In this document: piece after piece, positions 38,651 to 48,049 of the stretch
How the letters are laid out: every line of letters begins with the position of its first letter
Position numbering within the stretch: position 1 is the first letter of the stretch
Source: Symbiodinium natans
Lineage: Eukaryota > Sar > Dinophyceae > Suessiales > Symbiodiniaceae
DNA length: 52,500 nt
Direction of reading: 5' to 3'
Assembly: GCA_905221605.1 (NCBI GenBank)
Contig: CAJNDS010002510.1
Coordinates: forward strand, 195,001 to 247,500
Made by a program: the position numbers and the translations under genes
Notes under the pieces: model-generated
Seen by the model: the letters and a program-made list of their open reading frames with translations, nothing else
What the model was told of the DNA's origin: nothing
Databases searched by the model: none

Positions 38651-39341
38651 AAAGTATAAGGTTTAGGGTTTTGAGTTTATTGCTTAGGGCTTAGGGTGCA
38701 TGTTTAAGGCATAGCCGTTCTTGAGGTTCAGAGTTTGGGGGGTTGAGGGTGGGATTATGGTTCTGGGTTCAGGTATCAGTGTTTTGAGATGCGGGTTGAG
38801 GGTTGGTTGAGATTAGTAGTGTTCAGGGTTTAGAGTCTAAAGTTGTGGGATCATATGGGCTTTAGGGTTTGGGGGTAGAAGCGCTGAATACCAAACCAAA
38901 ACCCTAAATTACCCCCCCAAACTCGTTTTTAGGTGGGTTCGGGTCCAGGGACAAGCCCTGAAGCCCTGAAGCCTAAACCCGGAGCCCTGAAGCCTAAACC
39001 CGGAGCCCTTTTGCCCTAACCTTTGTCATAGTTGGGTAACGCTTTACATGTTCAAGGGTACTTAAACTCAATAAGGAACATAGATTCAAACCTTCAAATG
39101 CTATCTCGACCATGAACTAGTTGCTGCTAAACCCTGTTCCCTAATCCCTAAACCCTAAACCCTAAACCCTAAACCCTAATCCCTAAACCCTAAACCCTAA
39201 ACCCTAAGCCTGAAACCCGGAACCGACCTTCAGGCCCGCAACCCCAACCATCGGATTTATCCCGAGTGCCCGAGACCATTCAATTTCAAACCTTGAGGCA
39301 TCAAATCCTGAAGCAGAACTCCCCTGAACCCTGATGAGAGT
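38651..39341. other. No gene recognised
   Basis: G/T-rich degenerate telomere-like sequence, then a CCCTAAA block at 39140-39205. Confidence 0.5.
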
Positions 39342-39418
39342 TTGGGGTTTAGGGTTTAGGGTTTAGGGTTTAGGGTTTAGGGTTTAGGGTTTAGGGTTTA
39401 GGGTAAACCCTAAACCCC
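39342..39418. repeat. Head-to-head telomeric junction
   Basis: (TTTAGGG)9 runs directly into CCCTAAACCC around GGGTAAACCC at 39401-39410. Confidence 0.9.
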
Positions 39419-39446
39419 TTAAGGCCTCAAGCCCCCCCCCCCCTTC

Positions 39447-39508
39447 TGTGATGTGGAGGAGTGCTTGCGGCGGCCGCCTCAGGCTGGACCGGGGTTTCGA
39501 GACCTTGG
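39447..39508 (+). CDS. Candidate exon, product unknown
   Basis: Reads DVEECLRRPPQAGPGFRDL up to GTTGTG. Confidence 0.35.
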
Positions 39509-39509
39509 T

Positions 39510-39655
39510 TGTGTTTAGGGTTTAGGGTTTAGGGTTTGGGGTTTAGGGTTTAGGGTTTAGGGTTTAGGGTTTAGAGTTTAGGGTTTAGGGTTTAGGGTTT
39601 AGGGCTTAGGGCTTAGGGCTTAGGGCTTAGGGTCTATAGGGTTTAGGGTCTGTAG
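39510..39655 (+). repeat. TTTAGGG array with a CTTAGGG block
   Basis: TTTAGGG with four consecutive CTTAGGG units near 39605. Confidence 0.9.
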
Positions 39656-39659
39656 GGTT

Positions 39660-39950
39660 TGAGTCCCGGATCTTTTTTTTTTTTGAAAAGGTGCCTCTGG
39701 TGCCTGGGTTCATATGTCTCCTGGCCCCTTCCTCTCCGGACTTTTGTAGCTAAGGCACACGATATCCAAGTTACGGAAGCGCATGGCTTCTCAGTTCAAG
39801 GGGGTAAGGCTCGTACCCCTAAGGTTGCACCCTAAGATTCCCCTTGATATACCACCATGCTACCTGAAGGATCTTTAAGCAGGCTCCCCACGTTGCAATT
39901 ATTCCTGCCCCTCTTTCTTCGGTGCCCTTGGGGCAGCGGAGTTTAAACCC
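39660..39950. other. Unique sequence, no gene seen
   Basis: T12 run, then about 260 bp without a convincing frame. Confidence 0.4.
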
Positions 39951-39974
39951 TAAGCCAGAAACCCCAAACCCTAC

Positions 39975-40148
39975 ACCCTAAACCCTAAACCCTAAACCCT
40001 AAACCCTAAACCCTAAACCCTAAACCCTAAGCCCTAAGCCCTAAACCCTAAACCCTAAACCCTAAACCCTAAGCCCTAAGCCCTAAACCCTAAACCCTAA
40101 ACCCTAAACCCTAAACCCTAAACCCTAAACCCTAACCCCTAAACCCCA
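39975..40148 (+). repeat. CCCTAAA array with CCCTAAG pairs
   Basis: About 24 units. Two short CCCTAAG patches interrupt CCCTAAA. Confidence 0.95.
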
Positions 40149-40154
40149 ACCCGC

Positions 40155-40238
40155 TGGGGTCGGCGGTTTCGAGTTCGCATCGTCCGACTTGATGCATATT
40201 TGAACCGAGAAGCCATGGTATGCTTTCTCGAGGACCCG
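40155..40238 (+). CDS. Candidate exon ending at element A4
   Basis: Reads RFRVRIVRLDAYLNREAMVC and FLEDP. The next bases are GAGTGG, so a GA donor at the edge of a family-A element is again possible. Confidence 0.5.
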
Positions 40239-40362
40239 GAGTGGGCCCCTTATTCCCTTTTTTAGGGGGTTAGGGTTTAGGGTTTAGGGTTTAGGTTCCC
40301 TTAAAACCACCTTTCAACCAAAAAGGGCATCCTTCTTATTGCTAGGTTACTCTTGGGCCTAG
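40239..40362 (+). mobile_element. Element A4 with a telomeric expansion inside
   Basis: Family A core, but the usual GGGGGTTAGGTTCCC has become GGGGGTTAGGG(TTTAGGG)2-3 TTTAGGTTCCC (40264-40300). It ends in CCTAG. Confidence 0.75.
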
Positions 40363-40374
40363 GTCTTTACATCC

Positions 40375-40476
40375 TGGTAGCCCAGTGGTACCCTCTCCCC
40401 CTTGTTTTGGGTTCAAGGTGTCCCTTACAAAGTCACCAACCCCCCCCCCCCCCCCGCCGCCAAAAAGGGTACCCTT
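40375..40476 (+). mobile_element. Element C4, right end damaged
   Basis: CTGGTAGCCCAGTGGTACCC at the left and AAAAAGGGTACCC near the right, with a C17 run inside. Starts 13 bp after A4. Confidence 0.7.
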
Positions 40477-40564
40477 GAAAAACTATGTGGGTTTCCGAAA
40501 TTAGGGGTACATTTTGGGTCCTTATGTTAAGGGAGCCCTACTGTTTGTGGGACTATTTTAAGGC

Positions 40565-40725
40565 CCCCTAAACCCTAAACCCTAAACCCTAAACCCTAAA
40601 CCCTAAACCCTAAACCCTAAACCCTAAACCCTAAACCCTAAACCCTAAACCCTAAACCCTGAACCCCAAACCCCAAACCCCAAACCCCAAACCCTAAACC
40701 CTAAACCCTAAACCCTAAACCCTAA
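40565..40725 (+). repeat. (CCCTAAA)n array with a CCCCAAA patch
   Basis: About 23 units. Confidence 0.95.
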
Positions 40726-40769
40726 ACCCCAGATGTAGCGCATTTTCGTAACCATATGGTCATAGGTCT

Positions 40770-40864
40770 ACCCAGTCATTGCTGCAAGCGACAGACTCTT
40801 CAGAGCTGTCGTTGAAAGAGTTGGGCTGATGAGCCTAAGCCCTGACATCACCCTTTTGGGCTAA
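40770..40864 (+). CDS. Candidate C-terminal exon
   Basis: Reads VIAASDRLFRAVVERVGLMS then LSPDITLLG and TAA. Confidence 0.4.
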
Positions 40865-41062
40865 GGGTTTAGGGTTTAGGGTTTAGGGTTTAGGGTTTAG
40901 GGTATGGCAAAAGTTCTGGAACCGGGGTCTAGGATTTAGCGGCTTCGGGTCTCTAGCTGACCTCCTCGCCAGCTCTTCCACCGGGTGCGGCTGCTTCCCG
41001 TGGCGTGGCTGGTTTAGGGTTTAGGGTTTAGGGTTTAGGGTTTAGGGTTTAGGGTTTCGGGT
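40865..41062 (+). repeat. Two TTTAGGG arrays around a small island
   Basis: 40865-40900 and 41013-41062. The island reads DLLASSSTGCGCFPWRGW after CTCTAG. Confidence 0.7.
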
Positions 41063-41299
41063 TTGTTGTTGTGGGAGGGGAGGGGGGGTTGGTTGGTTGG
41101 TTGTATAGAGGGTCTCAGGGTTTTGGGCTTCAGGGGCTTATGGGTTTAAGTTTGGGTGTTGGGAGACTATCCTCATCGGCTTGCTTAGCCTGTCGGGTTT
41201 GGGGTTGCGAGGGTAGAGGATTTGGGGTTGAGGTTTCGGGCTGACACCAAACCCTAGACCCGAAAGCCGAAATGCGTGCGATCTCGGAACCCAAAACAC

Positions 41300-41790
41300 C
41301 AAACCCCAAACCCTAAACTCTAAACCCTAAACCCCAAACCCCAAGCCCCAAACCTCAAATCCTGAACCCTAAACCCGAAACCCCAAACCCCAAACCCTAA
41401 ACCCGAAATCCTGAACCCTCAACCCGAAACCCCAAGCCCTAAACCCCAAACCCTAAACCCCAAATCAAGAACCCTAAACCCGAAACCCCAAGCCCCAAAC
41501 CCCAAACCCTAAATCCTGAACCCTCAGCCCGAAACCCCAAGCCCTAAACCCCAAACCCAAAACCCTAAACCCCAAACCCCAAACCCTAAACTCCAAACCC
41601 TAAACCCTAAACCCCAAACCCTGAACCCTAAACCCTAAACCCTAAACTCCAAACCCCAAACCCTAAACCCCAAACCCTAAACCCCAAACCCTAAACCCCA
41701 AACCCCAAACCCTAAACCCCAAACCCTAAACCCCAAACCCTAAACCCCAAACCCTAAACCCGAATCCCTAAACCCTAAACCCTGAACCCC
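41300..41790 (+). repeat. Alternating CCCTAAA/CCCCAAA array
   Basis: About 65 units. From 41650 on, CCCTAAA and CCCCAAA alternate to form a 14-bp higher-order unit. Confidence 0.9.
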
Positions 41791-41879
41791 GTAGGACCGA
41801 CGTGTGGTCCAGCAGTGGTTCGACAAGTCAAGGCGGCCACGAGCAGATCGGGTTCTGAGTTTGGGGGGTGGTTACCGGT

Positions 41880-42260
41880 TTAGGGCTGTTTAGGGTTTGG
41901 GGTTTGGGGTTTAGGGTTTGGGGTTTAGGGTTTAGGGTTTGGGGTTTGGGGGTTGGGGTTTTTTTGGGGATTTGGGGGTTGGGGTTTGGGGCTTTGGGGC
42001 TTTGGGGCTTTGGGGGTTTGGGGGTTTGGGGGTTTGGGGGTTTGGGGGTTTGGGGGTTTGGGGGTTTGGGGGTTTGGGGGTTTGGGGGTTTTGGGGTTTT
42101 GGGGTTTGGGGGTTTGGGGGTTTTGGGGTTTTGGGGGGGGTTTTGGGGGTTTGGGTTGGGTGCTTTTGGGGGGGGGGGGTGGGGCTTAGGGGGGTCAGTG
42201 GGGGGGGAGGGGGGGGTTTGGGGGGTTTGAGGGGTTCGGGGGGTGTTTTGTGCGTTGGGG
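41880..42260 (+). repeat. GGGGGTTT 8-mer array and G-rich tract
   Basis: GGGTTTA/GGGGTTT units, then about twelve TTTGGGGG 8-mers (42008-42110), then G-runs up to 12. Gly-rich frames are artefacts. Confidence 0.9.
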
Positions 42261-42395
42261 TTTAGGGCTTTGCGGAACCCGAAATTGAAACCCGAGTAAC
42301 GTTTATTAACTACTCAACACTCTGCGGCTTCTCAGGCCTACGAAAAGGCCGAATGAAACAGCGAATTCACGTTGAAGACGAGAACTTGAGCAACT

Positions 42396-42495
42396 AGGGC
42401 CTAGAGTAGGCCCTTATTCCCTTTTTTTGAGGGGTTTGAGGTTCCCTTATAGTTAAGCCCCTTTAAACCCAACAAGGTACCATAAGGCCCACCCC
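42396..42495 (+). mobile_element. Element A5
   Basis: CCTAGAGTAGGCCCTTATTCCC left arm and family A core. The preceding island reads KQRIHVEDENLSN. Confidence 0.6.
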
Positions 42496-42526
42496 TTGAG
42501 GAGGAAGGCAGCAGTCAGGACGATGT

Positions 42527-42652
42527 GGTACTTATTGACTAGTTGTAACTGTACTTATGATTGTACTTATAGCTGTACTTATAACCATATTAGGGCACTT
42601 AAGGGGCTTATAAGTGGGTTATAAGTACAGATATAATTGGTTAGTAAGTACC
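42527..42652 (+). mobile_element. Element D2, uninterrupted
   Basis: GGTACTTATT / AGTAAGTACC ends, 126 bp. A CCCTAAA array begins in its last bases (42651-42759). Confidence 0.8.
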
Positions 42653-42759
42653 CTAAACCCTAAACCCTAAACCCTAAACCCTAAACCCTAAACCCTAAAC
42701 CCTAAACCCTAAACCCTAAACCCTAAACCCTAAACCCTAAACCCTAAACCCTAAACCCT
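42651..42759 (+). repeat. (CCCTAAA)15 array
   Basis: Grows from the terminal CC of element D2 and ends CCCTAG, the acceptor used by exon 42762. Confidence 0.95.
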
Positions 42760-42761
42760 AG

Positions 42762-43343
42762 GGGACGTCCTCACGCCTGCTCGGTGGGGAAGAATGCCGG
42801 GACTGCGGCGCGCCGCGCGGCCGTCTTTTCCCGCCGGCCAGCTGTTTGGGTTTAGGGTTTAGGGTTTAGGGTTTAGGGTTTAGGGTTTAGGGTTTAGGGT
42901 TTAGGGTTTAGGGTTTAGGGTTTAGGGTTTAGGGTTTAGGGTTTAGGGTTTAGGGTTTAGGTTTTTTTTTCTTTCCGCAGAGGCGGGCTCATGCTGCGCG
43001 CTGTGCCCTGCCAGTTCTCCCCAATTCTACGTCGTGTATTTCGGCTCGAACTCCCCGAACTCAAGCTCATGGGGTTCTTTAGGGTTACTGAGGGCTATTT
43101 AGGGTTATTTAGGGTTGCTTAGGGTTATTTTAGGGTTCTTTAGGGTTATTGAGGGTTCTTTAGGGGACTATTTAGGGGTTCAGCAGTTTAGGGGGGCTTT
43201 GGGGGTTAGAGTTTAGGGTTGAGGGTTTAGGGTTTAGGGCTTAGGGCTTAGAGCCCGGAACCTTGTCCTGCCGGCGTCCACCGGAGGCCCTGCCAATGCA
43301 ACCGACCAGGATGCTGCGGCGGTGTGATGTGGACTGCCCTGGG
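42762..43343 (+). CDS. Cys-rich protein segment, three exons separated by telomeric introns
   Basis: Exons 42762-42849, 42981-43073 and 43252-43343 join phase 1, phase 1. They read LLGGEECRDCGAPRGRLFPP, EAGSCCALCPASSPQFYVVY and RRPPEALPMQPTRMLRRCDV. Cysteines in CxxC and CC arrangements suggest a disulfide-rich or zinc-binding module, but the family is not known. Intron 42850-42980 is GT-AG: its donor is the first GT of a TTTAGGG array, its acceptor TTTTTTTTCTTTCCGCAG. Intron 43074-43251 is GT-AG and holds GGGTTATTTA-type repeats. The third exon ends where the next array begins (GTTTAG at 43344). 5' and 3' ends of the gene are undefined. Confidence 0.6.
42850..42961 (+). repeat. (TTTAGGG)16 array inside intron
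   Basis: Perfect heptads, then a polypyrimidine tract and CAG. Confidence 0.95.
43076..43250 (+). repeat. GGGTTATTTA / GGGTTCTTTA variant array
   Basis: About eight 10-mers related to TTTAGGG, then drifted G-rich units. Confidence 0.85.
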
Positions 43344-43482
43344 GTTTAGGGTTTAGGGTTTAGGGTTTAGGGTTTAGGGTTTAGGGTTTAGGGTTTAGGG
43401 TGCCCTGGGGTTCACTGGTAGCCCCCCTTTTCTTGGCTCGGGATTCCCTTAGGGTAGCCTTATTACAGCATGGTTGCTGGGG
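43344..43482 (+). repeat. Telomeric array and element C6 between long direct repeats
   Basis: (TTTAGGG)8 at 43344-43399 is flanked by TGCCCTGGGGTT. Element C6 follows. GTGTGATGTGGACTGCCCTG and the next bases occur both at 43323 and at about 43486. Confidence 0.75.
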
Positions 43483-43516
43483 GTGTGATGTGGACTGCCC
43501 TGGGGTTCTTGGTACA

Positions 43517-43617
43517 GGGACTCCAATACCCCTTAATTAAAGGACAACTCCTTTAACAGTATCACGGGGCTCCTTATATGGTTTAAGGAATATTCCTTAA
43601 TTCAGGCGTATTGGGGT
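43517..43617 (+). mobile_element. Inverted-repeat element E2
   Basis: CTCCAATACCCCTTAATTAA opposed by TTAATTCAGGCGTATTGGGG. Confidence 0.75.
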
Positions 43618-43618
43618 T

Positions 43619-43732
43619 CCTAGTAGCCCCGTGGTTCCCTTTACCTATCCTGTTTTTGGTTCTGGGTTCCCTTATCAGATACCCCACCCCAAAAAGGGTA
43701 CCCTTGTTGTAATACGGTTACGTTGCTAGCAA
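43619..43732 (+). mobile_element. Element C5
   Basis: CCTAGTAGCCCCGTGG at the left, AAAAAGGGTACCCTTGTTGT core and TTGCTAGCAAG at the right. Directly abuts E2. Confidence 0.75.
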
Positions 43733-43929
43733 GGGTTGAGGGCTGAGGCAGCCTGTGATTCCAAGCCGTGCGCGCGTCATGTTCATTTGGCACTCCCGGT
43801 TTGGGCTCAGCCGTGCCGGAATCATGCCCAGGCCCCCCGCTGAAATCCCGACCTCAAACCCTAATCTGCGAACTTCGAACATGAAACACGCGGTCCCCAC
43901 ACCCGCTGTGACAATACAACAGTCTAAAA

Positions 43930-44345
43930 TGCATTTTACAGATTAGGAGATAGTGGAATACTGGAGTAAAGTAGTCATCGTATAAGATTCAAATGTAGCA
44001 AGATAATAGAAAAACAGCGTACAAGCAGATAATACAAGAATAAACTAGCAGAATAGCATAATCATCTAGTAGTCGATTAATATAACAATATAGTAATTTT
44101 TAAAATCATAGTATATTACCAGAAAAACAGAATCATATCGTAATAGAGTAGTATAGCCATGTGAATATAGTAACATAGTAAGATAATGCTATAATAAAGA
44201 ATTCAATATTGTAATAATGTACTCATATAATGACAGAAAGTCTTGCACTGACATTAAAGAAGAATCTACAATAATGTTCTAATGGAATAACATAATCATC
44301 TGATAATAGGTCAATAAAATCACAGAATCGAATATAATAACAGAA
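43930..44345. other. AT-rich island of about 415 bp
   Basis: Sharp change to about 70 percent A+T, A-rich on the plus strand, with recurring ATAGTA, AATAATA and AATCATC words. No gene or element ends recognised. Confidence 0.85.
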
Positions 44346-44579
44346 CCCCAAACCCAAAAGCCTCCGGCAGGAGCTCACGTGCTGAGAAACACCTGGGACG
44401 GGAAGCAGTAGTGCTTCAGCCACTTCGCTTGCATCCCTAAACCCTAAACCCTAAATGAACCCTAACCCCTAAACCCTAAACCCGAAACCCCAAACCCCAA
44501 ACCTTCAACTTATGCCTAGATCCTGAGACTTGAGAGATCCCCCAAACCAGCAACATGAGGTCTAAGCTGCGGCTTCGGC

Positions 44580-44845
44580 TTTAGGGTTTAGGGTTTGGGG
44601 TTTGGGGTTTAGGGTTTAGGGTTTAGGGTTTAGGGTTAGGGTTAGGGTTTGGGGTTTAGGGTTTAGGGTTTGGGGTTTAGGGTTTGGGGTTTGGGGTTTA
44701 GGGTTTGGGGTTTAGGGATCGGGGTGTAGGGTTTGGGGTTTAGGGTTTGGGGTTTAGGGTTTGGGGTTTGGGGTTTAGGGTTTGGGGTTTAGGGTGTGGG
44801 GTTTAGGGTTTGGGGTTAAGGATTTGGGGTTTAGGGTTCAGGGGT
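44580..44845 (+). repeat. Alternating TTTAGGG/TTTGGGG array
   Basis: About 37 units, largely strict 14-bp alternation. Confidence 0.95.
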
Positions 44846-45046
44846 CTGGCTTAGGCTTCGGAGGCCTGAACTCATAAAGCCTCATCAAGGCCCGACATCT
44901 CTCGCTTTTCTCTGCACTTGCAAGGTTGTTGCCTCCATGTTGGGCCTTGCGTGGGGTACGCGGAGAAACCCTCACCCCTAAACTCTCACCCCTAAACCCT
45001 AAACCCTAACCCTAAACCCTAAACCCTAAACCCTAAACCCTAAATG

Positions 45047-45140
45047 TAGGAGCCTCCGGCTCAAGCCGCCGACTTCGCTGGAGCATAGTTGAGACCCGCT
45101 CGCATGGAAGATCATCCCCGGCAGAGTTCTGTGAATCGTT
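45047..45140. other. Candidate exon island, strand undecided
   Basis: The plus strand reads SGSSRRLRWSIVETRSHGRS. The minus strand reads AGDDLPCERVSTMLQRSRRL. Confidence 0.25.
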
Positions 45141-45189
45141 TGGGGGGGGGTAGGGGGTAGCACCAGGACAGATCAAGCCAAAAAGACAG

Positions 45190-45195
45190 GTGGGT

Positions 45196-45267
<72 letters not shown>

Positions 45268-45271
45268 GGGG

Positions 45272-45358
<87 letters not shown>

Positions 45359-45365
45359 GGGGTGT

Positions 45366-45419
<54 letters not shown>
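45190..45419 (+). repeat. About 225-bp poly-G tract
   Basis: Nearly uninterrupted G with four or five single T. Poly-Gly/Pro frames across it are meaningless. Confidence 0.95.
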
Positions 45420-45485
45420 GGCCCCCTCCCCCCCCCCCCCCGCTTTTGGGCTAGGAGGGTGCTGGGAGGTTTCGCCTCCTTTTCC

Positions 45486-45664
45486 CATCCAACACGCCGC
45501 CAGGGTCGGCGGACCCTAAACCCTAAACCCTAAACCCTGAACCCTGAACCCTAAACCCTAAACCCTAAACCCATCCAAACGCCGCCAGGGTCGGCGGACC
45601 CTAAACCCTAAACCCTAAACCCTGAACCCTGAACCCTAAACCCTAAACCCTAAACCCTAAACCC
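45486..45664 (+). repeat. Tandem duplication including a telomeric array
   Basis: CCATCCAACACGCCGCCAGG, GGTCGGCGG and an identical CCCTAAA/CCCTGAA pattern repeat once with a period of about 87 bp. Confidence 0.9.
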
Positions 45665-45665
45665 A

Positions 45666-46830
45666 AGCTGCGCGGGCCACTGCCAAGGATAGATCCATCC
45701 GATGATACAGCCGCTCTGCTAAGCGGTCTTCAGGGTCTGTTGAGTACAGGAAGTACTCTGTTCCCTGATGGTACACTACAGCAACCCCCAACACCCGATT
45801 CTAATGATTCAGCCCCCTAGGCTAGTCCGGAAAGCCACAAAAGGAACCCGAGGAATACAGTTGGTTCTGTACCAGGAGCATCTCGGGTCAAGGGTTAAGG
45901 GGGTTACCATGTCCCTTCCTTGGTTGTTGTGGCAGTGTCGTGGCTGCCCCAATAGGCCATATGGCAGCAACTCTGAACTCACTTCTTAGTCACACTCCAA
46001 ACCCGGCGCGCTGAAGCACTGGCCAAATTCCCAAAAAGCCCTCAGCACAACCCTACACTCGAAACTCTTTAAACCTTAATCCCGAAACCTCATGATTCCC
46101 AAACCCACCTATCCTCCCTCAGAAGCCATAAACCCTAAACCAGAAGCCCCTTGGAGAAAGCCCCAAATCAAACCTCAACACGAAGCCCCAAACCCCAAAT
46201 CAATCGTCTTGAGGCTGAGGACTTTGAGACCCTGAACCCTGAACCCTGAACCCTAAACCCTAAACCCTAAACCCTAAACCCCAAACCCTCAAATCTTCAA
46301 AGGCTGATATAAGGCCGACCCGGTTTTGGCTTGGGTTTGACCATCACGTGCCTAGTAACCCCCAAAAGCAAGAGACAATGACCCCTATATTGCGCGTATA
46401 AGGGAGAATATATCTGTATATACATATATACAAACGTACACATTGTGTTTTTTTTTGTGGGGGTTCTGAAGCAAACAGTTGTTGAGGGTTTTGGGTTTGG
46501 GGTTTGGGGAGTCAGGGTTTAGCAACTTTTCCCTTCGGGTTGTTTTGGGTTTTAGGGTTTTAGCATTCAGGGTTTCGGGATTATGCCGTTTAGGGGCTTA
46601 GGGTTTTGGTTTTGCTTGTGGTTTCGGGTTTTCGGGTCTGGGAATCTAAGGTGGGGTTTTCGGGTTTGGGTTTTATTTTGGGGCTCGGGATTTCAGGTGC
46701 AGGCCCCCTAAGCCCTAAACCCTAAACCCTAAGCCTTAAGCCCTCAACCCTAAACCTTAAACCCTAAACCTTTTTTGTTGCGTTGTGTTTTGGGGGGAGG
46801 TGAGTTTGGACTTGGTGCGTTGAGCCCCAG
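45666..46830. other. Degenerate telomere-like and unique sequence
   Basis: CCCTAAA at 46230-46290 and 46710-46770, G/T-rich TTTAGGG-like text at 46480-46690, an AT-rich TATATACATATATA patch near 46420. No convincing exon. Confidence 0.5.
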
Positions 46831-46887
46831 GTGCTGGTGGAGACGTCTGGACCCTGTGACTGCAAGATATGGTACCCGCGCCTTGCG
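46831..46887 (+). CDS. Candidate exon with a GTAATG donor
   Basis: GAGCCCCAG acceptor. Reads VLVETSGPCDCKIWYPRLA. Confidence 0.45.
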
Positions 46888-46913
46888 GTAATGCGCCTTG
46901 GCATGTGTCAGCT

Positions 46914-47007
46914 GGGGATGTTCCCCCTTAGACTAACAGTCCTTAATAGGGACTATAGTAGATACTAACAGTCCTTAATAGGGTTTAGGGTCCCCTAGAA
47001 CATCCCA
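46914..47007 (+). mobile_element. Inverted-repeat element with internal repeat
   Basis: GGGATGTTC / GAACATCCC ends. ACTAACAGTCCTTAATAGGG occurs twice inside. A (TG)n run follows at 47029-47054. Confidence 0.7.
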
Positions 47008-47284
47008 ATGTTCAGCGGTGTGTGTCGGTGTGTGTGTGTGTGTGTGTGTGTGTGCCAAGGGTAGGTTGAGGTTTAGTTGAGGGATGTACAGGGCTAAGGT
47101 GTGGGGAAACTAAGAAGGCCCCCCCCCCCCCCCCCACCCCCAAGCCACCCCCTAAACCCGAAACCCTAAAACCTACCCCTAAGCGAAACCCTAAACCCCA
47201 AACCCTAAACCCAACCCTCTGTCGTTAAAGTTTTGTAGCAAAAGAACAAAGGCTAACCCGAAGCCTCTAATCCCCTAAACCCCT

Positions 47285-47410
47285 AACCCCTAAACCCCCC
47301 AACCCCAAAACCCCAAAAACCCCAAAACCCCAAAACCCCAAAACCCCAAAACCCCAAAACCCCCAAAACCCCAAAACCCCAAAACCCCAAAACCCCCAAA
47401 ACCCCCAAAA
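47285..47410 (+). repeat. CCCCAAAA 8-mer array
   Basis: About twelve CCCCAAAA units, with CCCCCAAAA variants, passing into CCCTAAA at 47415-47484. Confidence 0.95.
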
Positions 47411-47490
47411 CCCGAAACCCTAAACCCTAAACCCTAAACCCTAAACCCGAAACCCGAAACCCTAAACCCTAAACCCTAAACCCTGAGGCC

Positions 47491-47556
47491 GGCTTACGAT
47501 CCCGACCTCGAGGCAGGGGGGCCCAAGGCAGCAGAGGGCTGTTCTTCGCGCCTTGC
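47491..47556 (+). CDS. Candidate exon with a GTAAGG donor
   Basis: Reads YDPDLEAGGPKAAEGCSSRL between telomeric arrays. Confidence 0.5.
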
Positions 47557-47575
47557 GTAAGGAGCGTAAGGTCGA

Positions 47576-47735
47576 CCCTAAACCCTAAACCCTAAACCCT
47601 AAACCCCCTAAACCCCCTAAACCCCCTAAACCCTAAACCCTAAACCCTAAACCCTAAACCCTAAACCCTAAACCCTAAACCCTAAACCCTAAAAACCCTA
47701 AAAACCCTAAACACCCCAAACCCTAAACCCTAAAC
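47576..47735 (+). repeat. CCCTAAA/CCCCCTAAA array
   Basis: About 20 units including CCCTAAAAA variants. Confidence 0.9.
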
Positions 47736-47877
47736 CCTTTTCCACACCCTCGGTGTGGATTTGCTCGATTTTGAACTAAGCTCTTCTCTTCGCCCGGTCT
47801 GCTCCATTACCCGCCCCAGAGCCCCAGAGTAATTCCAGAGAGTCCCTGGGACCTCGAGGTCTTTACAGGGTTTTTCG

Positions 47878-48030
47878 CGTTTAGGGTTTAGGGTTTTTAG
47901 TGTTTAGGGTTTAGGGTTTTTAGGGTTTAGGGTTTTTAGGGTTTTGAGGGTTTAGGGTTTAGGTTTTAGGGTTTTTAGGGTTTAGGGTTTCTAGGGTTTT
48001 GGGCTTAGGTTTTAGGGTTTTTAGGTTCTA
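47878..48030 (+). repeat. TTTAGGG/TTTTTAGGG array
   Basis: Mixed 7-mers and 9-mers. Confidence 0.9.
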
Positions 48031-48049
48031 GGATCCATTGTTAGGCACG

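Noticed and set aside
41868-42265. Glycine-rich cell-wall-like protein
   Set aside because: Translation of TTTGGGGG repeats and G-runs.
45033-45519. Proline-rich or glycine-rich protein
   Set aside because: Translation of the poly-G tract.
47285-47410. Ciliate origin because of CCCCAAAA repeats
   Set aside because: A single short block within mainly CCCTAAA arrays; splice-site usage and exon character fit a dinoflagellate better.
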